Source: Sphingomonas ginkgonis
GTDB lineage: Bacteria > Pseudomonadota > Alphaproteobacteria > Sphingomonadales > Sphingomonadaceae
Assembly: GCF_003970925.1 (NCBI RefSeq)
Contig: NZ_RWJF01000001.1
Location: 3,032,501 to 3,096,500 of the forward strand
Length of the DNA: 64,000 bases
Direction: 5' to 3'
The position numbers were made by a program, and so were the translations under genes. The notes under the pieces are model-generated. The model made no database searches. It was not told the DNA's origin and saw only the letters and a program-made list of their open reading frames with translations. Below are positions 17,122 to 26,900 of this stretch, piece after piece. How positions within the stretch are numbered: position 1 is the stretch's first letter; each line of letters opens with the position of its first letter.

Positions 17122-18246
17122 TTGACGACCCCACTACCCGCGACGCGTCCCGCGCGTCCGTTCTTCTCGTCCGGTCCCTGCGCCAAGCCGCCGGGCTGGT
17201 CCCCTGACAGGCTCGCTACGGAATCGCTCGGTCGATCGCATCGCTCGAAGCTCGGTAAGGCGCGCCTTCAATACTGCATCGACCTGATGCGCGAGCTGCT
17301 CGAGCTTCCCGACACCCACCGGATCGGCATCGTGCCGGGCTCCGATACCGGCGCCTTCGAGATGGCGATGTGGACGATGCTCGGTGCCCGCCCGGTCACC
17401 ACGCTTGCCTGGGAAAGCTTCGGCGAAGGCTGGGTGACCGACGCGCTCAAGCAGCTGAAGCTCGATCCGACGATCCTGCGCGCCGACTATGGACAGCTGC
17501 CGCACCTATCGGCCGTCGACTGGTCGAACGACGTGTTGTTCACTTGGAACGGCACGACCTCGGGCGTCCGAGTGCCGGACGGCGAGTGGATCGCCGACGA
17601 TCGCGCCGGCCTGAGCTTTGCCGACGCGACCAGCGCCGTCTTCGCCTATCATCTCCCGTGGGAGAAGATCGATGTCGCCACCTTCTCCTGGCAGAAGGTC
17701 CTCGGCGGGGAGGGCGCGCACGGCGTGCTGATCCTCGGGCCCCGCGCGGTCGAGCGGCTGGAGAGCTACACGCCCGCCTGGCCGCTCCCCAAGGTCTTCC
17801 GGCTGATGGCCAAGGGCAAGCTCGCCGAGGGCATCTTCAAGGGCGAGACGATCAACACGCCCTCGATGCTCGCGGTCGAAGACGCGATCTTCAGCCTCGA
17901 ATGGGCGAAGTCGGTCGGCGGCGCCAAGGGCCTCCAGGCGCGCTCGGACGCCAACGCCGGCGCGCTCGACCGGATCGTCAAGGAACGCGACTGGCTCGGC
18001 CATCTCGCCGCCGCCGTCGCCAGCCGCTCGACCACCTCGGTCTGCCTGACCGTCGAGGGCGCGGACGAGGACTTCATCAAGAAGTTCGCTGCCCTGCTCG
18101 AGAATGAAGGCGCGGCGTTCGACATCGCCGGCTACCGCGACGCCCCGCCGGGGCTTCGCATCTGGTGCGGAGCGACGGTCGACACCGCCGACATCGAGGC
18201 GCTCGGCCCATGGCTCGACTGGGCCTGGAATCAACTCAAGAGCTAA
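17122..18246 (+). CDS. serC: Phosphoserine aminotransferase, alphaproteobacterial type (374 aa)
   Basis: A PLP enzyme that converts 3-phosphohydroxypyruvate to phosphoserine, the second step of serine synthesis (also used in pyridoxine synthesis). RPFFSSGPCAKPPGW is the family N-terminus and TFSWQKVLGGEGAHG contains the PLP-binding lysine. It belongs to the divergent SerC subfamily of Alphaproteobacteria and Archaea. The start is not obvious. A TTG at 17122 lies five bases after GGAGAG and gives LTTPLPATRPARPFF; longer forms from upstream codons would run into the leader RNA. It is followed by serA after a 94-base gap filled by a palindromic repeat. Confidence 0.9.
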   Translation: MTTPLPATRPARPFFSSGPCAKPPGWSPDRLATESLGRSHRSKLGKARLQYCIDLMRELLELPDTHRIGIVPGSDTGAFEMAMWTMLGARPVTTLAWESFGEGWVTDALKQLKLDPTILRADYGQLPHLSAVDWSNDVLFTWNGTTSGVRVPDGEWIADDRAGLSFADATSAVFAYHLPWEKIDVATFSWQKVLGGEGAHGVLILGPRAVERLESYTPAWPLPKVFRLMAKGKLAEGIFKGETINTPSMLAVEDAIFSLEWAKSVGGAKGLQARSDANAGALDRIVKERDWLGHLAAAVASRSTTSVCLTVEGADEDFIKKFAALLENEGAAFDIAGYRDAPPGLRIWCGATVDTADIEALGPWLDWAWNQLKS

Positions 18247-18248
18247 GC

Positions 18249-18323
18249 GTCACCCCCGCGAAAGCGGGGGTCCAGCTACTCTCCCACGCGACGAAGCGGG
18301 ATCCCCGCTTTCGCGGGGATGAC
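18249..18323. repeat. Large palindromic repeat between serC and serA
   Basis: Two copies of a palindromic core (CCCCGCGAAAGCGGGG and CCCCGCTTTCGCGGGG) lie at about 18254-18270 and 18303-18318 in inverted orientation, flanked by GTCAC and GATGAC. Each core folds alone, and the whole 75-base element can fold into one long hairpin. This is a repetitive-extragenic-palindrome-like element common in sphingomonad genomes. It lies in the middle of the serC-serA operon, where it could cause partial termination, protect the upstream mRNA, or do nothing. Confidence 0.85.
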
Positions 18324-18340
18324 GAAGGAAAATATCACCC

Positions 18341-19927
18341 ATGACCACCCAACCCAAGGTCCTCATCAGCGACAAGATGGATCCCCGCGCCGCCGCGATC
18401 TTCCGCGAGCGCGGGATCCAGGTCGACGAGATCACCGGCAAGACACCCGAGGAGCTCGCCGCGATCGTCGGCGACTATGACGGGCTCGCCATCCGCAGCT
18501 CGACCAAGGTGACCCCCAAGATCCTCGCCGCCGCCACCAGCCTCAAGGTCGTCGGCCGCGCCGGGATCGGCGTCGACAATGTCGACATCCCCGCCGCCAC
18601 GGCGCGCGGCGTGGTGGTGATGAACACCCCGTTCGGCAACTCGATTACCACCGCCGAACACGCCATCGCCCTGCTCTTCGCGCTCGCCCGCCAGCTGCCC
18701 GAGGCCGATGCCTCGACTCAGGCCGGCAAGTGGGAGAAGAACCGCTTCATGGGGGTCGAGGTCACCGGCAAGACGCTGGGCCTGATCGGCGCCGGCAACA
18801 TCGGCTCGATCGTCGCATCCCGCGCGCTCGGCCTGCGCATGAAGGTCGTCGCCTTCGACCCCTTCCTCTCGCCGGAGCGCGCGGTCGAGATCGGGGTCGA
18901 GAAGGTCGAGCTCGACGAGCTGCTCCGCCGCGCCGACTTCATCACGCTGCACACGCCGCTGACCGACCAGACCCGCAATATTCTTAGCCGCGAGAACATC
19001 GCGAAGACCAAGAAGGACGTCCGCATCGTCAACTGCGCGCGCGGCGGGCTGATCGACGAGGCGGCGCTCAAGGATGCGCTCGACAGCGGCCAGATCGCCG
19101 GCGCCGCACTCGACGTGTTCGAGACCGAGCCGGCCACCGCCTCGCCGCTGTTCGGCACCCCGGGCTTCATCTCCACCCCGCATCTCGGCGCCTCGACCAA
19201 CGAGGCGCAGGTCAACGTCGCGATCCAGGTCGCCGAGCAGATGAGCGACTTCCTCCTCCTGGGCGGGGTCACCAACGCGATCAACGTCCCGAGCCTCAGC
19301 GCCGAGGAGGCGCCGCGCCTCAAGCCCTACATGGCACTGGCGGAAAAGCTCGGCAGTCTGGTCGGCCAGCTCGCCCGCGGCAGCATCGCCGGCCTCTCGA
19401 TCGAGACTGAGGGCGCCGCGGCGGAGCTCAACATGAAGCCGATCACCGGTGCGGTGCTGGCCGGCTACATGAGGGTTCACTCGGACACGGTGAACATGGT
19501 CAACGCGCCCTTCCTCGCCAAGGAACGCGGGCTCGACGTCCGCGAGGTGCGCCACGACCGCGAGGGCGACTATCACACACTCGTCCGGGTCACCGCGCAC
19601 ACCCAGGCGGGCGATCGCGCCGTCGCGGGCACGCTGTTCGGCAACGCCGCCCCGCGCCTCACCGAGCTGTTCGGGGTCAAGGTCGAGGCCGACCTCGCCG
19701 GCGACATGCTCTACATCGTCAACGAGGACGCGCCCGGCTTCATCGGCCGGCTCGGCACGACGCTCGGCGAAGCGGGGATCAACATCGGCACCTTCCACCT
19801 CGGCCGGATCGACGCCGGCGGCGAGGCGGTGCTGCTGCTGTCGGTGGACGAGCCGGTCGGCGCCGAAGTGGTCGCCCGCATCGAGCAGCTCCCCGGCGTC
19901 AAGCAGGTCCGCCCGCTCAAGTTCTAG
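18341..19927 (+). CDS. serA: D-3-phosphoglycerate dehydrogenase (528 aa)
   Basis: This enzyme catalyses the first step of serine synthesis. Length and order match the long SerA form: a substrate-binding domain; an NAD-binding Rossmann domain with [19 protein letters not shown]; the catalytic arginine region in [17 protein letters not shown]; a Glu-containing DVFETEPA and histidine in STPHLGAST; then an ASB domain and a C-terminal ACT domain (from about 455, [20 protein letters not shown]) for serine feedback. The ATG is preceded by GAAGGAAAAT. It is probably co-transcribed with serC, with the palindromic repeat between them. Confidence 0.95.
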   Translation: MTTQPKVLISDKMDPRAAAIFRERGIQVDEITGKTPEELAAIVGDYDGLAIRSSTKVTPKILAAATSLKVVGRAGIGVDNVDIPAATARGVVVMNTPFGNSITTAEHAIALLFALARQLPEADASTQAGKWEKNRFMGVEVTGKTLGLIGAGNIGSIVASRALGLRMKVVAFDPFLSPERAVEIGVEKVELDELLRRADFITLHTPLTDQTRNILSRENIAKTKKDVRIVNCARGGLIDEAALKDALDSGQIAGAALDVFETEPATASPLFGTPGFISTPHLGASTNEAQVNVAIQVAEQMSDFLLLGGVTNAINVPSLSAEEAPRLKPYMALAEKLGSLVGQLARGSIAGLSIETEGAAAELNMKPITGAVLAGYMRVHSDTVNMVNAPFLAKERGLDVREVRHDREGDYHTLVRVTAHTQAGDRAVAGTLFGNAAPRLTELFGVKVEADLAGDMLYIVNEDAPGFIGRLGTTLGEAGINIGTFHLGRIDAGGEAVLLLSVDEPVGAEVVARIEQLPGVKQVRPLKF

Positions 19928-19944
19928 CGTCGGCCAGCGTCATT

Positions 19945-20016
19945 CCTCCCCTGAGCTCCGCTCGGGGGAGGGGGACCATGGCGCGCAGCGGCATGGTGGA
20001 GGGGCCCGGCGCCACC
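19945..20016 (+). repeat. Dispersed repeat module, copy 1 (upstream of purA)
   Basis: The module consists of a CCTCCCC...GGGGAGG hairpin (arms of about 12 bases with one mismatch), then GGGGACCATGGCGCGCAGCG, then ATGGTGGAGGGGCC. The same arrangement occurs twice more at 21539-21677, once in each orientation, so purA is bracketed by copies. The module contains no gene. It is likely a mobilised palindromic repeat of sphingomonads rather than a regulator of purA. Confidence 0.75.
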
Positions 20017-20075
20017 ATCGACTCTCCGCTCGCCCTCCCTTAGGGAGCCCGCGCAACAGGCAAGGAAGCAGGACC

Positions 20076-21365
20076 GTGGGCAACGTCACCGTCATCGGCG
20101 CGCAGTGGGGCGACGAGGGCAAGGGGAAGATCGTCGACTGGCTCGCCAGCCGCGCCGACGTCGTCGTCCGCTTCCAGGGCGGGCACAATGCCGGCCACAC
20201 GCTGGTCGTCGGCAACCAGACCTACAAGCTCAGCCTGCTCCCGTCCGGCATCGTCCGCGGCACGCTGTCGATCGTCGGCAACGGCGTGGTGCTCGACCCC
20301 TGGGCCCTGAAGAGCGAGATCGAGCGGATCGCCGGCCAGGGCGTCGCCGTCACCCCCGACGTGCTGATGATCGCCGAGACCTGCCCGCTGATCCTTCCCA
20401 TCCACCGCGACCTCGACGCGCTGCGCGAGGACGCCAGCGGCGCGGGCAAGATCGGGACCACCCGCCGCGGCATCGGCCCGGCCTATGAGGACAAGGTCGG
20501 GCGCCGGGCGATCCGGGTCTGCGACCTCGCCCACCTCGACCAGCTCGACCCGCTGCTCGACCGGCTCTGCGCGCACCATGACGCACTTCGGGCCGGCTTC
20601 GGCGAGCCGCCGGTCGATCGTGCCCGCCTCAAGGCCGACCTCGGCGAGATCGCCGGCTTCGTCCTCCGCTTCGCCAAGCCGGTGTGGAAGACGCTCGACG
20701 AGGCGCAGCGCGCGGGCAAGCGCATGCTGTTCGAAGGCGCGCAGGGCGTGCTGCTCGACGTCGACCACGGCACCTACCCGTTCGTCACCAGCTCGAACAC
20801 GGTCGCGGGGACCACCGGCAGCGGCAGCGGCACTGGCCCGTCCGCCGCCGGCTTCGTGCTCGGGATCGTCAAGGCCTACACGACCCGGGTCGGCTCCGGC
20901 CCCTTCCCGACCGAGCTCGAGGACGAGACCGGCCAGCGCCTCGGCGAGCGCGGCCACGAGTTCGGCACGGTCACCGGCCGCCGCCGCCGCTGCGGCTGGT
21001 TCGACGCGGTGCTGGTCCGCCAGGCCGCGGCGGTCAGCGGCATTACCGGAATCGCGCTGACCAAGATCGACGTGCTCGACGGGATGGACACGGTCCGCAT
21101 CTGCACCGGCTACCGGCTCGACGGCGAGCTCACCGACCACCTCCCGCCGCACGCCGCCGACCAGGCGCAGGTCGAGCCGGTCTACGAGGAGATGGACGGC
21201 TGGCGCGAGAGCACCGCCGGCGCGCGCAGCTGGGCCGAGCTCCCCGCGCAGGCGATCAAGTACATCCGCCGCGTCGAGGAGCTGATCCGCTGCCCCGTCG
21301 CGCTGGTGAGCACGAGCCCCGAGCGCGACGACACAATCCTGGTGAGAGACCCGTTTGCGGGGTGA
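20076..21365 (+). CDS. purA: Adenylosuccinate synthetase (429 aa)
   Basis: The GTP-dependent enzyme joins IMP and aspartate on the way to AMP. The N-terminus [19 protein letters not shown] is the invariant signature with catalytic Asp and P-loop; [10 protein letters not shown] holds the catalytic His; [14 protein letters not shown] and [20 protein letters not shown] are also classic. Length is standard. The start is GTG at 20076, preceded by GGAAGCAGGA. The stop codon sits inside a 10-11 pair hairpin (21361-21384). It is convergent with the GNAT gene, with a repeat-rich 445-base gap between them. Confidence 0.96.
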   Translation: MGNVTVIGAQWGDEGKGKIVDWLASRADVVVRFQGGHNAGHTLVVGNQTYKLSLLPSGIVRGTLSIVGNGVVLDPWALKSEIERIAGQGVAVTPDVLMIAETCPLILPIHRDLDALREDASGAGKIGTTRRGIGPAYEDKVGRRAIRVCDLAHLDQLDPLLDRLCAHHDALRAGFGEPPVDRARLKADLGEIAGFVLRFAKPVWKTLDEAQRAGKRMLFEGAQGVLLDVDHGTYPFVTSSNTVAGTTGSGSGTGPSAAGFVLGIVKAYTTRVGSGPFPTELEDETGQRLGERGHEFGTVTGRRRRCGWFDAVLVRQAAAVSGITGIALTKIDVLDGMDTVRICTGYRLDGELTDHLPPHAADQAQVEPVYEEMDGWRESTAGARSWAELPAQAIKYIRRVEELIRCPVALVSTSPERDDTILVRDPFAG

Positions 21366-21384
21366 CATTCGCACGAATGTTACC
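21361..21384 (+). terminator. Hairpin overlapping the purA stop codon
   Basis: GGTGACATTC and GAATGTTACC pair over about 10 bases (one G-U) around a four-base loop. The stop codon TGA is within the 5' arm. No U-tract follows, so it is not a textbook intrinsic terminator; it may stabilise the mRNA end or assist Rho-type termination. The perfect ACATTCG/CGAATGT core could alternatively be a protein-binding palindrome. Confidence 0.4.
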
Positions 21385-21538
21385 GTTCGTGGAGCGATGT
21401 CGCTAACGGCCTGAACCCTGGCCAAGCTCGCGGAAAGGCCCGCGAACACTTTCGCGGAAGCGCGAGAGAAGCAGGCGAAATCCTGTCCCGCAAGGGTGGG
21501 CGAAAGGTCCGCCGTGGGAGAAGGCCGACACCGAAAAA

Positions 21539-21677
21539 CCTCCCCGTCGCAGACGGGGAGGGCGACCGCCGCCGCAGGCGGTGGTGGAGGCGCCAGCACC
21601 GTCTGAATGAAGCGCGGCCCTTCCACCATCCCGCTGCGCGGGACGGTCCCCCTCCCCATTGCTGCGCAACGGAGAGG
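21539..21677. repeat. Dispersed repeat module, copies 2 and 3 in head-to-head orientation
   Basis: Copy 2 (21539-21600, plus) begins with a perfect CTCCCCGTC/GACGGGGAG hairpin followed by the GACC...GGTGGTGGAGG segment. Copy 3 (about 21614-21677, minus) carries CCCTTCCACCAT, CCGCTGCGCGG and GGTCCCCCTCCCC, the reverse complement of the same module. They match copy 1 at 19945-20016. The rest of the 21366-21810 gap between the convergent purA and GNAT genes holds GC-rich short stems and one LKQVQ-type arm, and no gene that I can support. Confidence 0.75.
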
Positions 21678-21724
21678 TATTGGATGTTCGCCCTGGGTCG
21701 TCAGCAGACACCCCGCTCCGTCTT

Positions 21725-21745
21725 GCTGAACTTGTTTCAGCACCT
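21725..21745 (+). repeat. Single arm of the CTGAACTTGTTTCAG dispersed repeat
   Basis: GCTGAACTTGTTTCAGCACC is nearly the same as the left arm at 15278-15297. Unlike that locus it has no inverted partner nearby. The arm itself is partly palindromic (CTGAA...TTCAG), so it can fold alone. It lies in the gap between purA and the GNAT gene. Confidence 0.7.
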
Positions 21746-21810
21746 CTCCAACCAATCGCAGGAACGTGCGGAGATGGGCCCTGGAATGAGATCAGGCTGA
21801 CGGGCACCGA

Positions 21811-22632
21811 TCAGCCGCGCCGCTTGGCAAACCTCATGCTGGTCCGTTCGTAGCCGAGATGGCGGTAAAAGGCGTGGGCGGCGGTCAGCCGGTCGTTGCT
21901 GGTGATCTCGATCAGCCCGCAGTCGGCATCCCACAACCGCCGCTCCGCTTCTGCCATCAGCAGCCGGCCGAGCCCCTCCCCGCGCGCCGCCTCGGCCAGC
22001 ACCAGGATCGTCACTCGCCCGACCGGCCGGTCGCGGTGGATGTGGGTCTCGACGTCGAGCCCGCACAGGCCGACCACCGCCTCGCCGAGCGTCGCCACCA
22101 GCGTCGGCGCGGCGATCGCGGCAAGGCGCTTCCTGACCTCCCCGGCGCTGGTCTCGTGGCCGAGCAGTGCGACCAGCCCGGCGATCGCCTCGGCATCGCC
22201 GGCGTCCGCCGCCCGGACGGCGGGCGCAGGAGGCGGTGGCGGTTCCGGCTCAGGTTCGGGCTCGGGCTCAGGCTCAGGCTCAGGCTTTTGCCGCGCCTTG
22301 CGCCGGGGCGCACCGGTGGAGGATCGCGGCGGAGGCGAACCCGCCTCGTCGTCGCGCTTCTTCCGCGGTCGCGAGACCAATGTCGTCTCCGCGGCTTCGA
22401 TCGACCGCGTCCAGTCCTGCGTGTTGAGCCCGCGCAGGTGCGCCTCGACCTCCGCGGCGGTGGCGGTCAGCCCCTTTTCGCCAATCCCCAGCACCGCCGC
22501 GCCGGCGGCGTCGGTCAACCCGAACTTGCCGAAGTCGCCTTTGCCCGGGGTCCTCACCCGCGAGCGCCTGAGCCGCAGCCCGCGGTTCCGCGCCAGTTCC
22601 GTCAGCGCCTCGGCGGCGGGATCGTCGCTCAC
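21811..22632 (-). CDS. GNAT acetyltransferase with an N-terminal domain and Pro-Glu linker (273 aa)
   Basis: The protein has three parts: an N-terminal domain of about 85 residues ([20 protein letters not shown], then [10 protein letters not shown]) that I do not recognise; a charged linker ending in an (EP)n dipeptide run and polyproline; and a C-terminal GNAT domain with the acetyl-CoA loop [20 protein letters not shown]. The linker is encoded by a tandem hexanucleotide. The rigid Pro-Glu rod probably separates the two domains. The first domain, rich in Arg and with a GKFGL motif, may bind nucleic acid; this is speculative. The start overlaps the DUF445 gene stop by four bases, so the two genes form one operon. 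Confidence 0.8.
   Translation of the reverse strand: MSDDPAAEALTELARNRGLRLRRSRVRTPGKGDFGKFGLTDAAGAAVLGIGEKGLTATAAEVEAHLRGLNTQDWTRSIEAAETTLVSRPRKKRDDEAGSPPPRSSTGAPRRKARQKPEPEPEPEPEPEPEPPPPPAPAVRAADAGDAEAIAGLVALLGHETSAGEVRKRLAAIAAPTLVATLGEAVVGLCGLDVETHIHRDRPVGRVTILVLAEAARGEGLGRLLMAEAERRLWDADCGLIEITSNDRLTAAHAFYRHLGYERTSMRFAKRRG
22241..22288. repeat. Tandem hexanucleotide repeat (GGYTCN, eight units) inside the GNAT gene
   Basis: Eight consecutive six-base units, three of them identical GGCTCA, encode the alternating Glu-Pro linker on the minus strand. Because the unit is six bases, slippage changes linker length in frame rather than breaking the gene. It could therefore be a length polymorphism between strains. 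Confidence 0.85.
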
Positions 22633-23912
22633 AGCGTGTCGAGGAGGTGCAGAACTAGTCCGACCGAACCGCCGACCAGCGTCCCGTTGATCCGGATATA
22701 CTGGAGGTCGCGGCCGACCGCGCTTTCCAGTCGGGCGGTAACCGTGCGCGCATCCCAGACGCGGATCGTGTCGCTGACCAGCCGGACGATCGACCCGCCA
22801 TAGCTCGCCGCCATCCCCGCCACCGCGCGGCGGGCGAAGCGGTTAATGACGATGCGCAGCCGCGGGTCGCGCTCGAGCGTCTGGCCCATCGACTTCAGCA
22901 CCTCGCCGAGCCGCCCCGCGAGCACCGCGTCGGGATTGCGCGCCGCCTTGACCAGCGCCGCGCGTCCCTTCTGCCAGAGGCTGTCGATCCACTGCGCGAC
23001 GCTGGGATTGTCGAGCAGGTCGTTCTTCATCTGCTCGACCCTGGCGCGCGTCTCCGGCTTGGTTTGCAGGTCGTTGGCGAGGTCGGCGAGCGCCTGCTCG
23101 ATCTTGGCGCGAACCGGGTGGGTGGGGTCGGTCGCCATCTCGAGCGTCAGCTTGCGCAGCCCGTCGATGATCGCGTCGGCCATCTTCTCGTCGAGCCCGG
23201 CGAGCTTCACCACCCAATTCGCCCGCTTCTTCACCATTTCGCGGATCATCGGCTCGTTGTGGTCGAGCACCCGGGCGCTCCAGCGGATCGCCGTCTCGAG
23301 CATCGGCACGTGGCGATCCTCGTTGATCGCCGAGGCGAGCGCATGGCCGAGGACCGGGGCGATCTCGACGGCTCGGATGCGGGTCGCGACCGCGGTCTTC
23401 ACCATCCCGCCCAGCCGCTCGTCGTCGAGGCTCTCGAACAAGTCGGCGATCATCCGCGAGGCGCCCTGGCGGATCCGGGTCGCCTCGCCGGCCGGGGCCT
23501 GGAGGAAGCGGCCGGCGGCCGTGGCGATGTCGATGTGGCGCATGCGCCGGGCGACCACGCTGGCGATCAGAAAATTGCTCTGGAGGAAGTTGGCGAGGGC
23601 GTCGCCGATCCGGTCCTTGTTGCGCGGGATGATCGCGGTGTGGGGGATCGGCAGCCCGAGCGGGTGGCGGAACAGCGCGGTCACCGCGAACCAGTCGGCG
23701 AGCCCGCCGACCATTGCCGCCTCGGCGAAGCTCTTGACGTAGGAGAGCCAGGGATGACCGGGCTCGAAGGCGCGGGCGACCACGAAGATCGCCGCCATCA
23801 CCAGCAGCAGCCCGGTCGCGGCGACTTTCATCCCGGCCGCCCCCGGCTGGGCCGGGTTGAAGCGGCCGAGCGGCGAACGGGCGGGAATCGACAGGGTCTC
23901 GGCGCGGTTCAT
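22629..23912 (-). CDS. DUF445 family membrane protein (427 aa)
   Basis: An N-terminal helix at about residues 28-46 ([20 protein letters not shown]) is followed by the family motif [20 protein letters not shown], a long helical region rich in Asp/Arg/Lys pairs, and a short C-terminal hydrophobic segment ending [14 protein letters not shown]445 proteins (YjiN type) are inner-membrane proteins without known enzymatic activity. It overlaps the GNAT gene by four bases, so the two share an operon. There is nothing else in the context to suggest a role. Confidence 0.88.
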   Translation of the reverse strand: MNRAETLSIPARSPLGRFNPAQPGAAGMKVAATGLLLVMAAIFVVARAFEPGHPWLSYVKSFAEAAMVGGLADWFAVTALFRHPLGLPIPHTAIIPRNKDRIGDALANFLQSNFLIASVVARRMRHIDIATAAGRFLQAPAGEATRIRQGASRMIADLFESLDDERLGGMVKTAVATRIRAVEIAPVLGHALASAINEDRHVPMLETAIRWSARVLDHNEPMIREMVKKRANWVVKLAGLDEKMADAIIDGLRKLTLEMATDPTHPVRAKIEQALADLANDLQTKPETRARVEQMKNDLLDNPSVAQWIDSLWQKGRAALVKAARNPDAVLAGRLGEVLKSMGQTLERDPRLRIVINRFARRAVAGMAASYGGSIVRLVSDTIRVWDARTVTARLESAVGRDLQYIRINGTLVGGSVGLVLHLLDTL

Positions 23913-23959
23913 GCGCCTTCAATAGACGAGCGCGGCGTGAGGTTCACGCGCGCGCCGTC

Positions 23960-26900
23960 TTACTCCGCGGGAGTGAGGACCGGGCCCTGCGCCGGCTGGT
24001 GCGGTTCGCCATTGTCGAGCACCTTGCGGAACTTGCGGCTGATCCACGCCTCAATGTCGGTCGCCAGGCTGAAATAGGCCGGCACCAGCAGCAAAGTGAG
24101 CAGGGTCGAGAAGAGCAGGCCGCCCATCACGGTGATGCCCATCGGCGCGCGCCAGCTCCCGTCGCCCGACAGCGACAGCGAGACCGGGACCATGCCCGCG
24201 ACCATCGCCACCGTGGTCATCACGATCGGCTGCGCGCGCTTGTGCCCCGCCTCGAGGATCGCGGCGGTCCGCTCCCAGCCATGCTCGATCATCTCCACCG
24301 CGAAGTCGATCAGCAGGATCGAGTTCTTGGCGACGATTCCGAACAGCATCAGCAGCCCGATGAACACCGGCATCGACAGCGGCTGCTGCGCGATGTGCAA
24401 CGCCAGCGCCGCCCCCAGCGGACAGAGCAGGAGCGACCCCATGTTGACGAACGGCGCGAGGAAGCGGCGGTAGAGCAGCACCAGCACCGCGAACACCAGC
24501 AGCACGCCCGACAGCAGCGCGAGGATGAAGTTCTTGACCAGCTCGCCCTGCCATTTCTGGTTGCCGAGCGTCAGCACCGACACGCCCTGCGGCAGGTTCT
24601 TCATTCCCGGCAGCGCGTTGATCTTCTTCCATGCATCACCGCTCACCACCCCGGGGGTGAGGTCGGCGCCGATTGCCAGCCGGCGGACCTGGTTGGTCCG
24701 CTGGACCGTCGAGGGGCCCGACCCGAACCCGATATCGGCGACCGCCTTGAGCGGCACCGAGCCGCCGGCGGTGGTCGGCACCGGCAGGTTCTCGAGCGTC
24801 GAGAGGTCACGGCGCTCGAGGTCGGAGAGCGAGACCATGATCGGGATCTGGCGGTCCGACAGCGAGAATTTCGCGCTGTTCTGCTCGATGTCGCCGAGTG
24901 TCGCGATGCGGATCGTCTGGCTCAGCGCCTGGGTCGTCACGCCGAGCCGCGCGGCGAGGTCGAAGTGCGGCTTGATCGTGATCTCCGGCCGCGCCTGCTC
25001 GCCCATCACCCGCGGCGCGCGAACCTCCTTGAGCGATCCCATCTCCTCGGCGATCTTGCTCGCCGCCTGGGACAGTAGCGCCGGGTCGGAGGAGCCGAGG
25101 AACAGCATGATGTCGCGGCCGCCGCCGCCCGGGCCGCCGCTGTTGGGCGAGATGACGGTGACCTGCGCGTCGGGAATGGCTGCGAGCTGCGGACCGATAT
25201 TGCGGTTGAACTCGGACGAGGTCCTCTTGCGATCGGCCTTGAGCACGATGTTGAGATAGCCGCTGCCAACGTAAATGCGCTCGAACACCCGGTCGACGTC
25301 CGGGTCGGCGCGGATGATCCCCGCCGCGCGATCCATCACCGCCTCGGACTGCTGCAGGGTCGAGCCCGGCGCCATCTTGACGTTGACGTTGGAGAAATTG
25401 TCGTTGGTCTCGGGCTGGAAGGTCATCGGCAGGGTGGCGATCAGCAGGACCGTCAGCGCGAAGGCGAGGAAGCCCACGCCCATCATCCACACCCGGTGGT
25501 CGCGGAAGATCGAGATCGTTCGGCCCCAGGCGCCCGGGCGGCGCTCGCGGGAAGCCTGCGCCCCACGCGTGTCGAGTGTCCAGCGCAGGATCCCGAGATA
25601 CCAGTCCATCAACCGACCCGAGGCGTGCGCCTGCTCGCCGTGGCTCTTGAGGAAATAAGCGGCGATCAGCGGGGTGATCATCCGCGCCACGAACAGGCTC
25701 AGGAGGACCGACACGACGACCGTATAGCCAAAGCTCTTGAAAAACTGACCCGAGATCCCCGGCATCAGCGCGACCGGGAGGAAGACGGCGACGATCGACA
25801 TGGTGGTGGCGAGCACCGCCAGCCCGATCTCGTCCGCCGCGTCCATCGCCGCCTGATAGGCGGTCTTGCCCATTCGCATGTGCCTGACGATGTTCTCGAT
25901 TTCGACGATCGCGTCGTCGACCAGCACGCCCGCGACCAGGCTGAGCGCGAGCAGCGAGAGGAAATTGAGGTTGAGGCCCAGCAGGCTCATGAACCAGAAG
26001 CTGGGGATTGCCGACAGCGGGATCGCCAGCGCGGAAATGGCGGTCGCGCGCCCGTCGCGGAGGAAGAGGTAGACGACGAACACGGCGAGGATCGCGCCTT
26101 CCCACAGCGCCTCGATCGAGCTGTGGTACTGCGACTTGGTATAATCGACGTTGTTCGAGATCTCGCTGAAGTGAATCCGTGGATTCTCCTTCTCGATCTT
26201 GTGCATCTCCTCCCACACGCCGTCGTACACCTTGAGGTCCGACTGACCGGTGGCGCGCTGAATGTTGAAGCTCACCACCTGCTTGCCGCCGAGCTTGGCG
26301 AGGGTGCGCTGCTCGGAATAGCTGTCCTCGACGTTGGCGATGTCGCCGAGCTTGACCGTCCGGCCACCGGCCACGTTGATGTCGGTCTGCGAGAGGTCGT
26401 AAGCGGAGTGCGCGTTGCCGAGCACCCGGACCGACTGCTCGGATCCCGCGATCTCGGCCCGGCCGCCGGTGGCGTTGGTGTTGACCGCCCGGAGCTGGGC
26501 GTTGACCTGCGCCGCGGTGATGCCCTGCGCCTGCAACGCCGCCGGATTGAGGATCACCCGGATCTGCCGATCGACGCCGCCCTCGCGGCTGACCGAGGCG
26601 ACGCCCGCGACCGCGCGCAGGCGGCGCGCCACCGTGTCGTCGAGATACCAGCTGAGCTGCTCGAGCGTCATGTCGGTGGTCTGCGCGGCGACATAGACGA
26701 CGGGGTCGCCGCTGACGTCGACCCGGCTTACCTGCGGCTCGAGTATCCCCTCGGGCAGATCGCCGCGGATCTGCGTAACCGCGTCGCGCAGGTCGTTGAC
26801 CGCGCGGTCGGTTGGCGTGCCGATCTGGAACTGGACGAAGGTCTGGCTATTGCCCTCGCGGACCGAGCTGTTGATCTCGTCGACGCCGTTGATGCTGCGC

